A DNA stretch of 64,000 bases from Streptococcus mitis (lineage in GTDB: Bacteria; Bacillota; Bacilli; Lactobacillales; Streptococcaceae), in assembly GCF_002096845.1 (NCBI RefSeq), contig NZ_NCVK01000008.1:1-64000 (forward strand). The letters run 5' to 3'. The stretch's first letter is position 1. Every line of letters starts with the position of its first letter. Below, one piece after another: positions 20,319 to 28,169 of the stretch. Both the position numbers and the translations under genes were made by a program. The notes under the pieces were generated by a model that saw only the letters and a program-made list of their open reading frames with translations, did not search any database and was not told the DNA's origin.

Positions 20319-21364
20319 AAGACTTGTTTTTAAAGAGAAAGCAGGATTTTCGTAAGGAGTGTCTTGGTTATCTGCGCTATGTTCTCAATGACCACTTTGT
20401 CTTGTTCCTGCTTGTCTTGCTGGGGTTTTTAGCCTACCAGTACAGTCAACTCTTACAAGATTTTCCTGAAAATCATTGGCCTATCCTTTTATTTGTAGGA
20501 ATTACGTCTGTTTTACTGTTGCTTTGGGGAGGAATTGCCACCTATATGGAGGCTCCAGACAAGCTCTTTCTCTTAGTCGGAGAAGAGGAAATCAAACTCC
20601 ATCTCAAACGTCAAACTGGCATTTCCCTAGTCTTTTGGCTCTTTGTCCAGACCCTTTTCTTGCTTTTATTTGCGCCCTTATTTTTGGCGATGGGTTATGG
20701 CTTGCCTGTCTTCCTAATCTATGTGCTTTTATTTGGGGTAGGGAAATATCTGCTCTTTCGTCAAAAGGCCAGTAAATTTTACACTGAAACTGGACTGGAC
20801 TGGGACTATGTTATTTCCCAAGAAAGCAAGCGTAAGCAAGTCTTGCTTCGTTTCTTTGCCCTCTTTACGCAGGTAAAGGGAATTTCAAACAGCGTCAAGC
20901 GTCGTGCCTATCTGGACTTTATCCTAAAGGCTGTTCAGAAGGTGCCTGGAAAGATTTGGCAAAATCTCTATCTGCGTTCTTATCTGCGAAATGGAGACCT
21001 CTTTGCGCTCAGTCTTCGTCTGCTCTTGCTTTCCATACTGGCGCAGGTCTTTATCGAGCAAGCTTGGATTGCGACAGCAGTGGTGGTTCTCTTTAACTAC
21101 CTCTTGCTCTTCCAGTTGCTGGCCCTCTATCATGCCTTTGACTACCAGTATTTGACCCAACTCTTTCCGCTGGACAAGGGGCAAAAGGAAAAAGGCTTGC
21201 AGGCGGTAGTCCGAGGATTGACCAGTTTTGTTTTACTTGTGGAATTAGTTGTCGGATTGATTACCTTCCAAGAAAAACTAGCCCTTTTAGCCTTACTGGG
21301 AGCTGGTTTGGTTTTACTAGTCTTGTATTTACCTTATCAGGTCAAACGTCAGATGCAGGATTAA
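20315..21364 (+). CDS. ecsB: ABC transporter permease EcsB
   Basis: This 349-residue membrane subunit has paired hydrophobic helices at about 28-45, 52-68, 105-150, 230-275 and 295-342. The basic-aromatic N-terminus (FLKRKQDFRKECLGYLRYVLNDHF) is typical of EcsB. It overlaps ecsA by four bases (ATGA), indicating translational coupling. The transported substrate is not known. A terminator follows 25 bases after the stop. Confidence 0.9.
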   Translation: MKDLFLKRKQDFRKECLGYLRYVLNDHFVLFLLVLLGFLAYQYSQLLQDFPENHWPILLFVGITSVLLLLWGGIATYMEAPDKLFLLVGEEEIKLHLKRQTGISLVFWLFVQTLFLLLFAPLFLAMGYGLPVFLIYVLLFGVGKYLLFRQKASKFYTETGLDWDYVISQESKRKQVLLRFFALFTQVKGISNSVKRRAYLDFILKAVQKVPGKIWQNLYLRSYLRNGDLFALSLRLLLLSILAQVFIEQAWIATAVVVLFNYLLLFQLLALYHAFDYQYLTQLFPLDKGQKEKGLQAVVRGLTSFVLLVELVVGLITFQEKLALLALLGAGLVLLVLYLPYQVKRQMQD

Positions 21365-21386
21365 TCTTGCCTATATTACACTAAAA

Positions 21387-21420
21387 AAGAAGTTGAGTTC
21401 AGTTTATCTCAGCTTCTTTT
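21387..21420. terminator. Terminator between ecsB and blpT
   Basis: GAAGTTGAG and CTCAGCTTC form a stem flanked by A and T runs, so it can serve both convergent genes. Confidence 0.8.
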
Positions 21421-21425
21421 ATTTT

Positions 21426-21755
21426 CTACAGGATAATGGTTGGTCCGTAGAGACTCAACTTGGTCTTGACTTGGTCAAAGTGGAAGCGGTCATAGGCCCG
21501 CCAAGCGGCGCGAGTAGGAGCATCTGGATCAAGAGCGCTGAGGCCCATGAGAAGACTGGAAGTCTGGTAAAATTTTTCCAGTTCAATCAAGACTCGATTA
21601 TCCACAGTCTCAACCTTGGCTAGAAAACCAAGAATAGAGTTTAATTGCTCCTGAAAGCGGACGTCGTCAGCAGTTGCCTGTTTGCATGCTTGGTAGGCTT
21701 TGTTTAAGTCAGTAATCAAAGTCTGAGCTCTTTTGATAGGGTCTGTATCTGTCAT
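21426..21755 (-). CDS. blpT: Blp-locus protein BlpT
   Basis: This 109-residue soluble helical protein begins TDTDPIKRAQTLITDLNKAY and has no signal or membrane segment. In pneumococci this gene lies at the regulatory end of the blp bacteriocin locus, facing away from blpR, as here. Its molecular role is not established. A 21-base-spaced BlpR-type repeat lies about 100 bases upstream on the same strand, so pheromone control is likely. The start is supported by AGGAGGAAT. Confidence 0.8.
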   Translation of the reverse strand: MTDTDPIKRAQTLITDLNKAYQACKQATADDVRFQEQLNSILGFLAKVETVDNRVLIELEKFYQTSSLLMGLSALDPDAPTRAAWRAYDRFHFDQVKTKLSLYGPTIIL

Positions 21756-21853
21756 GAGAATTCCTCCTCTAATCTAGGTGCCAGTCTTGTTTCTAGCAAC
21801 TGTGTTTTGATACTGTTAGTCTATCATTTTTAGAGTTTTTTTCAGCTTCAAAT

Positions 21854-21884
21854 CTTTAATTGTCCTTGAAATTTCCTGAATGGT
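21854..21884 (-). promoter_or_regulatory. BlpR-type binding site upstream of blpT
   Basis: Read on the minus strand, ACCATTCAGG (21884-21875) is followed by ACAATTAAAG, starting 21 bases later at 21863. The two half sites are in the same spacing and phase as the repeats at 24665 and 25142. The half site matches the ACCATTCAGG-type core I associate with BlpR-controlled promoters. Confidence 0.6.
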
Positions 21885-22050
21885 ACTGTTAAGATTTTAT
21901 GATAAAATAGTTGTAAGATTATCATGCTTATTTGAGGGACAAGATACCTTTCAGGAGTGTTGAATGCCTGTTTAGGATTTGGTGGGCTTGTATCATAGTA
22001 TTTTTGCTATTCTCTTTTTAGGAAGAAATCAAAACAAGGAGAGTAAGAAG

Positions 22051-22788
22051 ATGAGAATATTTGTTTTAGAAGATGATTTTTCCCAACAGACTAGGATTGA
22101 AACGACGATTGAGAAACTTTTGAAGGAACATCATATTACTCCGAGTTCTTTTGAAGTTTTTGGTAAGCCAGACCAGCTGCTGGCAGAGGTGCATGAGAAG
22201 GGAGCCCATCAGCTATTCTTTTTGGATATTGAGATTCGAAATGAGGAGATGAAGGGTTTGGAAGTGGCTAGAAAGATTCGGGATCGAGACCCCTATGCCC
22301 TGATTGTCTTTGTGACGACTCACTCGGAGTTTATGCCACTGTCCTTTCGCTACCAAGTGTCTGCTTTGGACTACATTGATAAGGCCTTGTCAGCAGAGGA
22401 GTTTGAATCTCGTATCGAGACAGCCCTCCTCTATGCCAATAGTCAAGATAGTAAAAGTCTGGCGGAAGATTGCTTTTACTTTAAATCAAAATTTGCCCAA
22501 TTCCAGTATCCTTTTAAAGAGGTTTATTATCTTGAAACATCGCCCAGAGCCCATCGTGTTATTCTCTATACCAAGACGGACAGGCTGGAATTTACAGCGA
22601 GTTTAGAGGAGGTTTTCAAGCAGGAGCCTCGTCTCTTGCAGTGTCATCGCTCTTTTCTCATCAATCCAGCCAATGTGGTTCGTTTGGATAAGAAAGAAAA
22701 ACTCCTTTTCTTTCCCAATGGAGGAAGCTGTATGATTGCGCGTTATAAGGTCAGAGAAGTGTCTGAGGCTATCAATAACTTGCATTGA
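22051..22788 (+). CDS. blpR: Response regulator BlpR (LytTR family)
   Basis: This 245-residue regulator has an N-terminal receiver domain. The acidic pair is in VLEDDFS, the phospho-acceptor Asp in FFLDIEIRNEE (about residue 59), and the conserved Lys follows SALDYIDKAL. The C-terminal LytTR DNA-binding domain contains FYLETSPRAHRVILYT and the CHRSFLINPANV segment. I start it at 22051 after AAGGAGAG; an upstream in-frame ATG lacks a ribosome site. It is followed 13 bases later by its kinase gene. In pneumococci BlpR activates the bacteriocin, transport and immunity promoters. Confidence 0.92.
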   Translation: MRIFVLEDDFSQQTRIETTIEKLLKEHHITPSSFEVFGKPDQLLAEVHEKGAHQLFFLDIEIRNEEMKGLEVARKIRDRDPYALIVFVTTHSEFMPLSFRYQVSALDYIDKALSAEEFESRIETALLYANSQDSKSLAEDCFYFKSKFAQFQYPFKEVYYLETSPRAHRVILYTKTDRLEFTASLEEVFKQEPRLLQCHRSFLINPANVVRLDKKEKLLFFPNGGSCMIARYKVREVSEAINNLH

Positions 22789-22801
22789 GCTAGGAGAGTT
22801 T

Positions 22802-24151
22802 ATGAATATTGCTTGGATATTATTGTATACGCTTATTACTAATGGGCTAAAAATTGTTATTTTCTTTAAGGTAGATGGAATTGGTCTCAATTTTGAGAGA
22901 ATTTTTAAGGCCTTTCTTTTTAAGCTACTTTTGGCAGTTGTTTTTGTAATGATTAGCTATATAGTAGGAAATGATTATCTATCTTATTTTATGGAACCCT
23001 TGTACGGTATAGGTTTGTCTTTCTTACTGTTAAGAGGGCTTCCTAAAAAACTCCTCTTCTTTTATGGTCTCTTTCCAATGATATTGGTGAATCTCTTTTA
23101 TAGAGGGGTCTCCTATTTTGTGCTTCCATTTTGGGGACAAGAAATTGTAGATAAAGGTAGCAATCCTATCTTTTTATTGATGACGATATTCGTTTGCTTC
23201 ATAGTTTTAGTCTTTTTGAAATGGTTAGACTATGATTTTACTAGTTTGAGAAGGGAGACTCTCGATAAAGGTTTTCAAAAGTCCCTGACTACGATTAACT
23301 GGATAATGGGGGCTTACTATCTAGTGATGCAAAGTCTGTCTTTCTTTGAATATGAACAAGGTATTCAATCAACGACTGTTCGCCATCTCATCCTAGTCTT
23401 TTACCTACTCTTTTTTATGGGTATTATCAAGAAGCTAGATACCTATTTGAAGGACAAACTCCATGAGAGATTGGACCAAGAACAGGCCTTGCGCTACAGA
23501 GATATGGAACGCTATAGTCGGCATATAGAGGAACTTTACAAGGAAGTACGGAGTTTTCGCCATGACTACACCAACCTCTTGACCAGCTTACGTCTGGGTA
23601 TTGAAGAGGAGGATATGGAGCATATAAAAGAGGTCTATGACTCGGTCTTAAAGGATTCTAGTGAAAAATTGCAGGATAATAAATATGATCTGGGCCGATT
23701 GGTGAATATTCGTGATAAAGGCCTCAAAAGTCTTCTAGCAGGAAAATTTATAAAAGCTAGAGAAAAGGATATTGTCTTTAATGTCGAAGTTCCTGAGGAG
23801 ATTCAGGTCGAGGGGATGAGACTACTTGATTTTCTAACCATTGTGTCTATCCTTTGTGACAATGCTATTGAAGCCAGTGCAGAGGCTAGTCAACCTCATG
23901 TTTCAATTGCCTTTTTAAAGAATGGAGCACAGGAGACCTTTATTATCGAAAACTCCATCAAAGAAGAGGGAATAGATATTTCTGAAATCTTCTCCTTTGG
24001 AGCAAGCTCTAAGGGGGAGGAGAGAGGAGTTGGTCTCTATACCGTCATGAAAATTGTGGAAAGCCATCCCAATACCAGTCTAAATACCACCTGTCAAAAT
24101 CAAGTCTTTCGTCAGGTTTTAACGATTCACTCGATGTCAGTTGATGATTAG
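22802..24151 (+). CDS. blpH: Sensor histidine kinase BlpH (HPK10 type)
   Basis: This 449-residue peptide-pheromone receptor kinase has about six hydrophobic helices in residues 1-220, a linker, the phosphorylation-site region SFRHDYTNLLTSLRLGIE (His near 260) and a GHKL ATPase domain with SILCDNAIEAS and GVGLYTVMKIV. The start at 22802 follows TAGGAGAG, and a longer frame would overlap blpR. The gene appears intact. The pheromone gene blpC and the blpAB transporter that normally follow are absent; a small membrane protein gene follows instead. Confidence 0.92.
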   Translation: MNIAWILLYTLITNGLKIVIFFKVDGIGLNFERIFKAFLFKLLLAVVFVMISYIVGNDYLSYFMEPLYGIGLSFLLLRGLPKKLLFFYGLFPMILVNLFYRGVSYFVLPFWGQEIVDKGSNPIFLLMTIFVCFIVLVFLKWLDYDFTSLRRETLDKGFQKSLTTINWIMGAYYLVMQSLSFFEYEQGIQSTTVRHLILVFYLLFFMGIIKKLDTYLKDKLHERLDQEQALRYRDMERYSRHIEELYKEVRSFRHDYTNLLTSLRLGIEEEDMEHIKEVYDSVLKDSSEKLQDNKYDLGRLVNIRDKGLKSLLAGKFIKAREKDIVFNVEVPEEIQVEGMRLLDFLTIVSILCDNAIEASAEASQPHVSIAFLKNGAQETFIIENSIKEEGIDISEIFSFGASSKGEERGVGLYTVMKIVESHPNTSLNTTCQNQVFRQVLTIHSMSVDD

Positions 24152-24219
24152 AAGATTTGTGGAAAGAAGTACTGCCCAAAGTCATCAATTAAAATACTAT
24201 AGTATGCGAGGTATATTAA

Positions 24220-24576
24220 ATGAATAAGAAATCCTTTTTTATCATCTGTTCTACGTTGATCATAGCATCGAATCTTCTCATGATTTCCGTGGTGAACAAG
24301 GGAGAAGAAACGGGTGGCAATCTGTTTGTGATTGCTATAGCCTGTGTTATGCTACCAGCCTTTTTATATGCAGTTGAAAACAGACTTACTTCAATGGTAA
24401 GAGTAGAATCAATACTCCTGATTCAGTTGACAGTTATATCCCTACTCCGTCTTATCAACAGAATAGGGAGTACGCCTGAAATCCTCAACATTATCATTAC
24501 CCTTATCGCTTTGGCAAGTGGGACAGCTGCTATTCTTGTTGCAATCATGAGAATATATGAGAACAGACGGAAGTAA
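24220..24576 (+). CDS. Small hydrophobic membrane protein in the blp locus
   Basis: This 118-residue protein is almost entirely hydrophobic, with about four membrane helices (5-24, 33-50, 63-80, 88-112) and a basic C-terminus. I do not recognise the family. It occupies the place where blpC and the blpAB transporter genes would be expected. The start has a weak GAGG site. It could be an immunity-type protein or a remnant of a recombination event. Confidence 0.6.
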   Translation: MNKKSFFIICSTLIIASNLLMISVVNKGEETGGNLFVIAIACVMLPAFLYAVENRLTSMVRVESILLIQLTVISLLRLINRIGSTPEILNIIITLIALASGTAAILVAIMRIYENRRK

Positions 24577-24626
24577 GGGTGCATAGCTTTCAATTTTAGA
24601 TCTTTACGTTGTTAAGTTCCCCCAGG

Positions 24627-24655
24627 GCAAGTATGTTTTCCATGCTTGCTTTTTA
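24627..24655 (+). terminator. Terminator before the first blp effector promoter
   Basis: GCAAGTATG-TTTTC-CATGCTTGC is followed by a T-rich run. Nearly the same hairpin recurs at 25105. Confidence 0.8.
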
Positions 24656-24664
24656 AATTTTTTA

Positions 24665-24731
24665 ACAATTCAAGATGTTTTGATGACCATTTATGATTTG
24701 GATGGAAAATTTTAAAAAATAGTAGTATACT
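24665..24731 (+). promoter_or_regulatory. BlpR-dependent promoter 1
   Basis: Half sites ACAATTCAAG (24665-24674) and ACCATTTATG (24686-24695) are direct repeats 21 bases apart. They are followed by a TATACT -10 at 24726 and no consensus -35. This is the layout of response-regulator activated blp promoters, and it is duplicated at 25142. Confidence 0.75.
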
Positions 24732-24779
24732 AGCATTGTTAAGATTGCAATAGGACGAAAATAAAAAGAGGTATTCCTC

Positions 24780-24824
24780 GTGAATGCAAAAACAATGTTA
24801 CAATTGGCTATTATGGTTGCTTAA
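24780..24824 (+). pseudogene. Degenerate bacteriocin leader-peptide remnant
   Basis: GTG opens a 14-codon frame reading VNAKTMLQLAIMVA before TAA. It resembles the first residues of double-glycine bacteriocin leaders of the blp type (M-N-T-K-T-M-x-Q-F-x-I-M), but lacks the Gly-Gly and mature part. It lies directly downstream of a BlpR promoter, where a bacteriocin gene would start. Homology is inferred by eye from a short stretch. Confidence 0.45.
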
Positions 24825-24854
24825 AGACTTGAGTTTGTGTACTTGGAGGTAATT

Positions 24855-24974
24855 ATGGATTTCAAAAGTTTTCTTATTGTTTTTGTTGTTAGTATGCTTA
24901 TTTCTTTTGTTACTTATTTAATTAGGGAAAAATTTTTAAAATCTCCAAAGAAGAATAAAGATAGATCTAATTAG
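24855..24974 (+). CDS. 39-residue membrane peptide of the blp locus
   Basis: ATG after TTGGAGGTAATT starts a 39-residue peptide. A single hydrophobic helix (about 4-22, FLIVFVVSMLISFVTYLI) is followed by a very basic tail (KFLKSPKKNKDRSN). It is too short to be noticed by most gene callers. It lies in the BlpR promoter 1 transcript. It may be an immunity or accessory peptide, or itself a small membrane-active peptide; no Gly-Gly leader is present. Confidence 0.65.
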   Translation: MDFKSFLIVFVVSMLISFVTYLIREKFLKSPKKNKDRSN

Positions 24975-25104
24975 ATAAAGAGATTTTTTATCGCTAGTTT
25001 AATCTACAGTTGAGTTTCTTTAATATTGTTTCGCCTGTTAAAATGATATGTGATAGCAGGATAAAAAATCTACAAATTAAGTTGGTATCAATACGGTGTA
25101 AAGG

Positions 25105-25136
25105 GCAAGTATGTTTTTCATGCTTGCTTTTTTTAT
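25105..25136 (+). terminator. Terminator before the second blp promoter
   Basis: GCAAGTATG-TTTTT-CATGCTTGC is followed by seven T. It is a near copy of the hairpin at 24627. Confidence 0.85.
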
Positions 25137-25141
25137 TTTTA

Positions 25142-25208
25142 ACAATTCAAGATGTTTTGATGACCATTTGTGATTTGAGTAATCCAAGGATAAAATGAGT
25201 GCTATACT
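25142..25208 (+). promoter_or_regulatory. BlpR-dependent promoter 2
   Basis: ACAATTCAAG (25142-25151) and ACCATTTGTG (25163-25172) are again 21 bases apart and are followed by TATACT at 25203. It drives the five-gene immunity-type operon that follows. Confidence 0.78.
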
Positions 25209-25265
25209 AGCAGTGTAAAGATTCTAGCTCAACTAAGATAAAGCACACATTTAGGAGGAAATCTT

Positions 25266-25430
25266 ATGAAGAAAAAAATATTTATCATTTTCATCTTGTA
25301 TCTGATCATGTCCATCTTTCTATATCCGCTTAGGGAGAGTGCTTGGTATCATCTATTTTATACCATAGCCTATGTGATTGCAGTGATGATTTATTTTGCT
25401 TTAATGAAAAAGAAAGGAGAAAAGAAATGA
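25266..25430 (+). CDS. 54-residue membrane protein of the blp immunity operon
   Basis: ATG after TTAGGAGGAAATCTT opens a 54-residue protein with two hydrophobic segments (about 4-20 and 30-47) separated by YPLRESAWYH. It ends in KKKGEKK. It is the first gene after BlpR promoter 2, and its stop codon overlaps the next start (ATGA), so the two are translationally coupled. I do not recognise a family. An immunity-type role is inferred from position and topology. Confidence 0.75.
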   Translation: MKKKIFIIFILYLIMSIFLYPLRESAWYHLFYTIAYVIAVMIYFALMKKKGEKK

Positions 25431-25831
25431 AAACTTTTCTTGCTAAAAAACGGAACATCTTCCTTGCGAGATTGTTCCTAGGTCAGTTGCCCTTGCTTGT
25501 CTCTACTTATTTATTTCTATCTCGTCAGTTTTTAAATTTTTCCTTAGTTTTCCAATTTCTCTTAGTGGTTATTAACTTAGCTTCCATTTTGGTCACTGTT
25601 TACCTCACTAGGGAAATGAGGATAAGAGAGTTTGAAGATGATGATTTGGTTAGCCCTAGAACCAATCAACTCATGTATATTGGCTTGACAGGCTTTATGT
25701 CTATTATCTGTTTGTATAGAGGTATCACAGCAGGAGAATCCTACCAACAACTAATCGCTTATATTGGCGCGGTTCTCTGCTTGCTTATCATGCTGTTGCT
25801 CATTTGGGGCTTGAAGTATTATAAAAAGTAG
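25427..25831 (+). CDS. Putative blp immunity membrane protein (134 aa)
   Basis: This protein starts at the ATG at 25427, preceded by AAGGAGAAAAGA inside the previous gene. It has four hydrophobic helices (about 10-28, 34-56, 82-100, 108-130) and a basic N-terminus. In pneumococcal blp loci several small membrane proteins at the distal end act as, or are presumed to be, immunity proteins. This one has that size and place but I cannot name it safely. Confidence 0.75.
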   Translation: MKTFLAKKRNIFLARLFLGQLPLLVSTYLFLSRQFLNFSLVFQFLLVVINLASILVTVYLTREMRIREFEDDDLVSPRTNQLMYIGLTGFMSIICLYRGITAGESYQQLIAYIGAVLCLLIMLLLIWGLKYYKK

Positions 25832-25902
25832 TTTGTCTTCCTCTTCTGGATTAGAAGCTTCTATTAAAACGTTCGTGAAATAAATGAATGGAGGTATTTA
25901 AT

Positions 25903-26286
25903 ATGAAATACAGATTATTTCTTGTTATTTTCGTGAGTAGTATGTTGAATATTCTTTTAGGGACATTTTTACAAATCTCTAATGTGTCGATTGGGTGGCT
26001 TGTTCTCTACAGTGGCTTATTTGAAGCAGGCGTTTTCCTTTTTGCTAATAAAGGGGTGGCGATAAAAATCAAGGAAGTAGACATTCAAAACCGCTTTAAA
26101 TTTATTTTTGGAAAAACGGTATGGTTTCAAATTCTTTTGCTTATCTTTTTGATGGTCAAACTTTATCTTGGTTTGGATGCGAAGTTGATTTTATTCTATG
26201 GACATATTTTCATTGTCTTTAATGCCTTAATGTATCTATTATCTAGTAGTCAGGTTAGCCTTAAAAAGAACAAACTGCCTTCTTAA
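25903..26286 (+). CDS. Putative blp immunity membrane protein (127 aa)
   Basis: The start is taken at the ATG at 25903 after GGAGGTATTTAAT; a frame from 25888 begins at the ribosome site itself. The protein has four hydrophobic segments (about 5-24, 30-47, 70-90, 95-115) and a short lysine-rich tail. No family recognised. It follows the previous gene by 71 bases in the same presumed operon. Confidence 0.7.
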   Translation: MKYRLFLVIFVSSMLNILLGTFLQISNVSIGWLVLYSGLFEAGVFLFANKGVAIKIKEVDIQNRFKFIFGKTVWFQILLLIFLMVKLYLGLDAKLILFYGHIFIVFNALMYLLSSSQVSLKKNKLPS

Positions 26287-26322
26287 TCTTACAGAAGTAG
26301 AGCTTGAAAAGGGGAGGTCATC

Positions 26323-26565
26323 ATGTATAAACACTTATTTTTCCTAAATTCAAAAACCTTAGACTGGTTGACTCCTTATATTCTGGTCTTGGCTTCTGAC
26401 ACCATTACCTTTAATGTTTTTGTGCTAACCTTTGTATCTGTTATGGCCTTTTATTTCCTAAACCCCATGCTATCTTTAATGGCTATCTTTTTAGGGGGGT
26501 GGTTATGTGGTCGGATTTTGGTTACTCAAATGATTTGTTTTGGAAAGGCTAGAACTAAAGAATGA
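26323..26565 (+). CDS. Small blp-locus membrane protein, BlpZ-like
   Basis: This 80-residue protein has two membrane segments (about 18-46 and 50-70) and the start MYKHLFFLNSKTLDWLTPYI. That start and the position next to a CAAX-protease gene recall BlpZ of pneumococcus. The ribosome site AGGGGAGGTCATC is strong. BlpZ has been linked to bacteriocin immunity, but its mechanism is unknown. Confidence 0.7.
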   Translation: MYKHLFFLNSKTLDWLTPYILVLASDTITFNVFVLTFVSVMAFYFLNPMLSLMAIFLGGWLCGRILVTQMICFGKARTKE

Positions 26566-26601
26566 CGTGTAGGAAGTCTGTTTGTTGAGGAGGATAGTTT
26601 T

Positions 26602-27213
26602 ATGGAGTTTTTTGATAAATTTCATGCCTTGTGTTTTGGATTTTTAGTACTAATAATCGTCATTACAGTTCCTTATACGATTAACCATGGGGATTTTTTT
26701 CAAAATGAATCTGAATTGATTATTGTAAGTCTTCTAGTAACCTCGCTGAGTGTTGCTTATGCTAGAAAGTTTGATATGATTTCTTTTGGGATGTTAAGCA
26801 AGAAACAACTTTTGCTTTTCACTGCAATCTTTCTTCTAAGTGTACTTGAGACGCTGGTTTATATTCATTTCTTCGCTGTTTCTTCTGGCGCAGGAGTTCA
26901 ACACTTGGCGGAAGTCAGCAGAGGAATTTCTCTGTCTTTGATTTTGACTACCTCAGTTTTTGGCCCCATCCAGGAGGAACTCATTTTCAGAGGACTTCTT
27001 CAAGGTGCGGTTTTTGACAACTCTTGGTTAGGGCTTGTGCTAACTTCCTCTCTCTTTTCTTTCATACATGGACCTTCTAATGTCCCTTCGTTTATTTTTT
27101 ATCTACTTGGGGGCTTGTTGCTGGGCTTTGCTTATAAAAAGAGCCAAAACTTATGGGTTTCTACTCTGGTCCACATGTTTTACAACAGTTGGCCACTCTT
27201 ATATTATTTATAA
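26602..27213 (+). CDS. CAAX/Abi-family (CPBP) intramembrane metalloprotease, PncP-like
   Basis: This 203-residue multi-pass protein has the CPBP motifs. GPIQEELIFRGLLQG (about 130-144) holds the EExxxR motif, FSFIHGP (about 160) holds the FxxxH motif, and STLVHMFYNSWP (about 187) holds the last HxxxN motif. Abi proteases are widespread bacteriocin immunity proteins. Position at the end of the blp immunity operon suggests PncP. All predicted metal ligands are present, so it is probably active. It is followed by a strong terminator. Confidence 0.85.
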   Translation: MEFFDKFHALCFGFLVLIIVITVPYTINHGDFFQNESELIIVSLLVTSLSVAYARKFDMISFGMLSKKQLLLFTAIFLLSVLETLVYIHFFAVSSGAGVQHLAEVSRGISLSLILTTSVFGPIQEELIFRGLLQGAVFDNSWLGLVLTSSLFSFIHGPSNVPSFIFYLLGGLLLGFAYKKSQNLWVSTLVHMFYNSWPLLYYL

Positions 27214-27221
27214 AAATTATG

Positions 27222-27256
27222 AAAAGGTAAGTAGGAGATGGTGCTTACCTTTTTCT
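27222..27256 (+). terminator. Terminator ending the blp locus
   Basis: AAAAGGTAAG and CTTACCTTTTTC form a ten-base stem followed by T-rich sequence. Confidence 0.85.
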
Positions 27257-27316
27257 TTCTATAATGATACTCAAGCCAATCCAGAGGCTTTTCTTTGAGA
27301 ATCGGGTGTGGAGCGG

Positions 27317-27345
27317 TTGACGAATAGGGCAAAAACTAGTAGAAT
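27317..27345 (+). promoter_or_regulatory. ccrZ-trmB promoter
   Basis: TTGACG at 27317 and TAGAAT at 27340 are spaced by 17 bases, 30 bases before the ccrZ start codon. Confidence 0.6.
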
Positions 27346-27374
27346 AGTAAGGAAACTTTATACGGAGGAAAGAA

Positions 27375-28169
27375 ATGGATTTGGGTGATAATGAGCTAAC
27401 ACTGACTCCCATACCTGGGAAAAGTGGCAAGGCTTATATGGGTAGCTATCCTGATGGAAAGCGCATCTTTGTAAAAATGAACACCTCTCCAATCCTACCT
27501 GGTCTAGCTAGAGAACAAATTGCTCCACAATTATTATGGAGTCGCCGTTTGGCAGATGGGCGTGATATGTGTGCTCAAGAATGGTTGACAGGCAAGATAT
27601 TGACCCCCTATGATATGAATCGTAAACAAATCGTCAATATTTTAACCCGCCTTCATCGCTCACGTCCTTTGATGACGCAGTTGAGTCGTTTGGGCTATGC
27701 CATGGAAACACCTGTAGATTTACTACAGTCTTGGCAGGAAACGGCTCCAGATGCTTTGCGTAAAAATCATTTTATCAGTGAAGTGATGGCTGATTTACGT
27801 CAGACTATTCCAGGATTTAGAGAGGACTATGCGACCATTGTCCATGGAGATGTACGACATAGTAATTGGATTGAGACAGATAGTGGCTTGATTTATTTGG
27901 TAGATTGGGATTCGGTTCGCTTGACCGATCGCATGTTGGATGTGGCCCATATGCTCTGCCATTATATTCCAGAATATCAGTGGAAGGAATGGTTGACCTA
28001 CTACGGCTATAAGTATAATCAAACGGTATTAAATAAATTGTATTGGTACGGTCAATTGTCTTACTTGAGCCAGATTTCCAAGTATTATATGAACCAAGAT
28101 TTAGAAAATGTCAATCGGGAGATTCATGGCTTGCGTCACTTCCGAGACAAGTATGGAAAGAGAAGATGA
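27375..28169 (+). CDS. ccrZ: Phosphotransferase-fold cell-cycle regulator CcrZ
   Basis: This 264-residue protein has an aminoglycoside phosphotransferase/choline kinase fold. The catalytic loop is [10 protein letters not shown] (about 156-165) and the metal-binding segment is [11 protein letters not shown] (about 174-184). In S. pneumoniae CcrZ is a conserved regulator that couples septation to DnaA-driven replication initiation. Gene order with trmB directly downstream matches. The stop overlaps the trmB start (ATGA). All kinase-like residues are present. Confidence 0.9.
   Translation: MDLGDNELTLTPIPGKSGKAYMGSYPDGKRIFVKMNTSPILPGLAREQIAPQLLWSRRLADGRDMCAQEWLTGKILTPYDMNRKQIVNILTRLHRSRPLMTQLSRLGYAMETPVDLLQSWQETAPDALRKNHFISEVMADLRQTIPGFREDYATIVHGDVRHSNWIETDSGLIYLVDWDSVRLTDRMLDVAHMLCHYIPEYQWKEWLTYYGYKYNQTVLNKLYWYGQLSYLSQISKYYMNQDLENVNREIHGLRHFRDKYGKRR

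Noticed and set aside
22802-24220. blpC pheromone gene between blpH and the next gene
   Set aside because: I read the 68-base gap in all frames and found no double-glycine leader or ribosome site.
25010-25198. 62-residue frame across the second BlpR promoter
   Set aside because: It runs through the terminator hairpin and the BlpR binding repeats, so it cannot be a gene under this promoter; no ribosome site.
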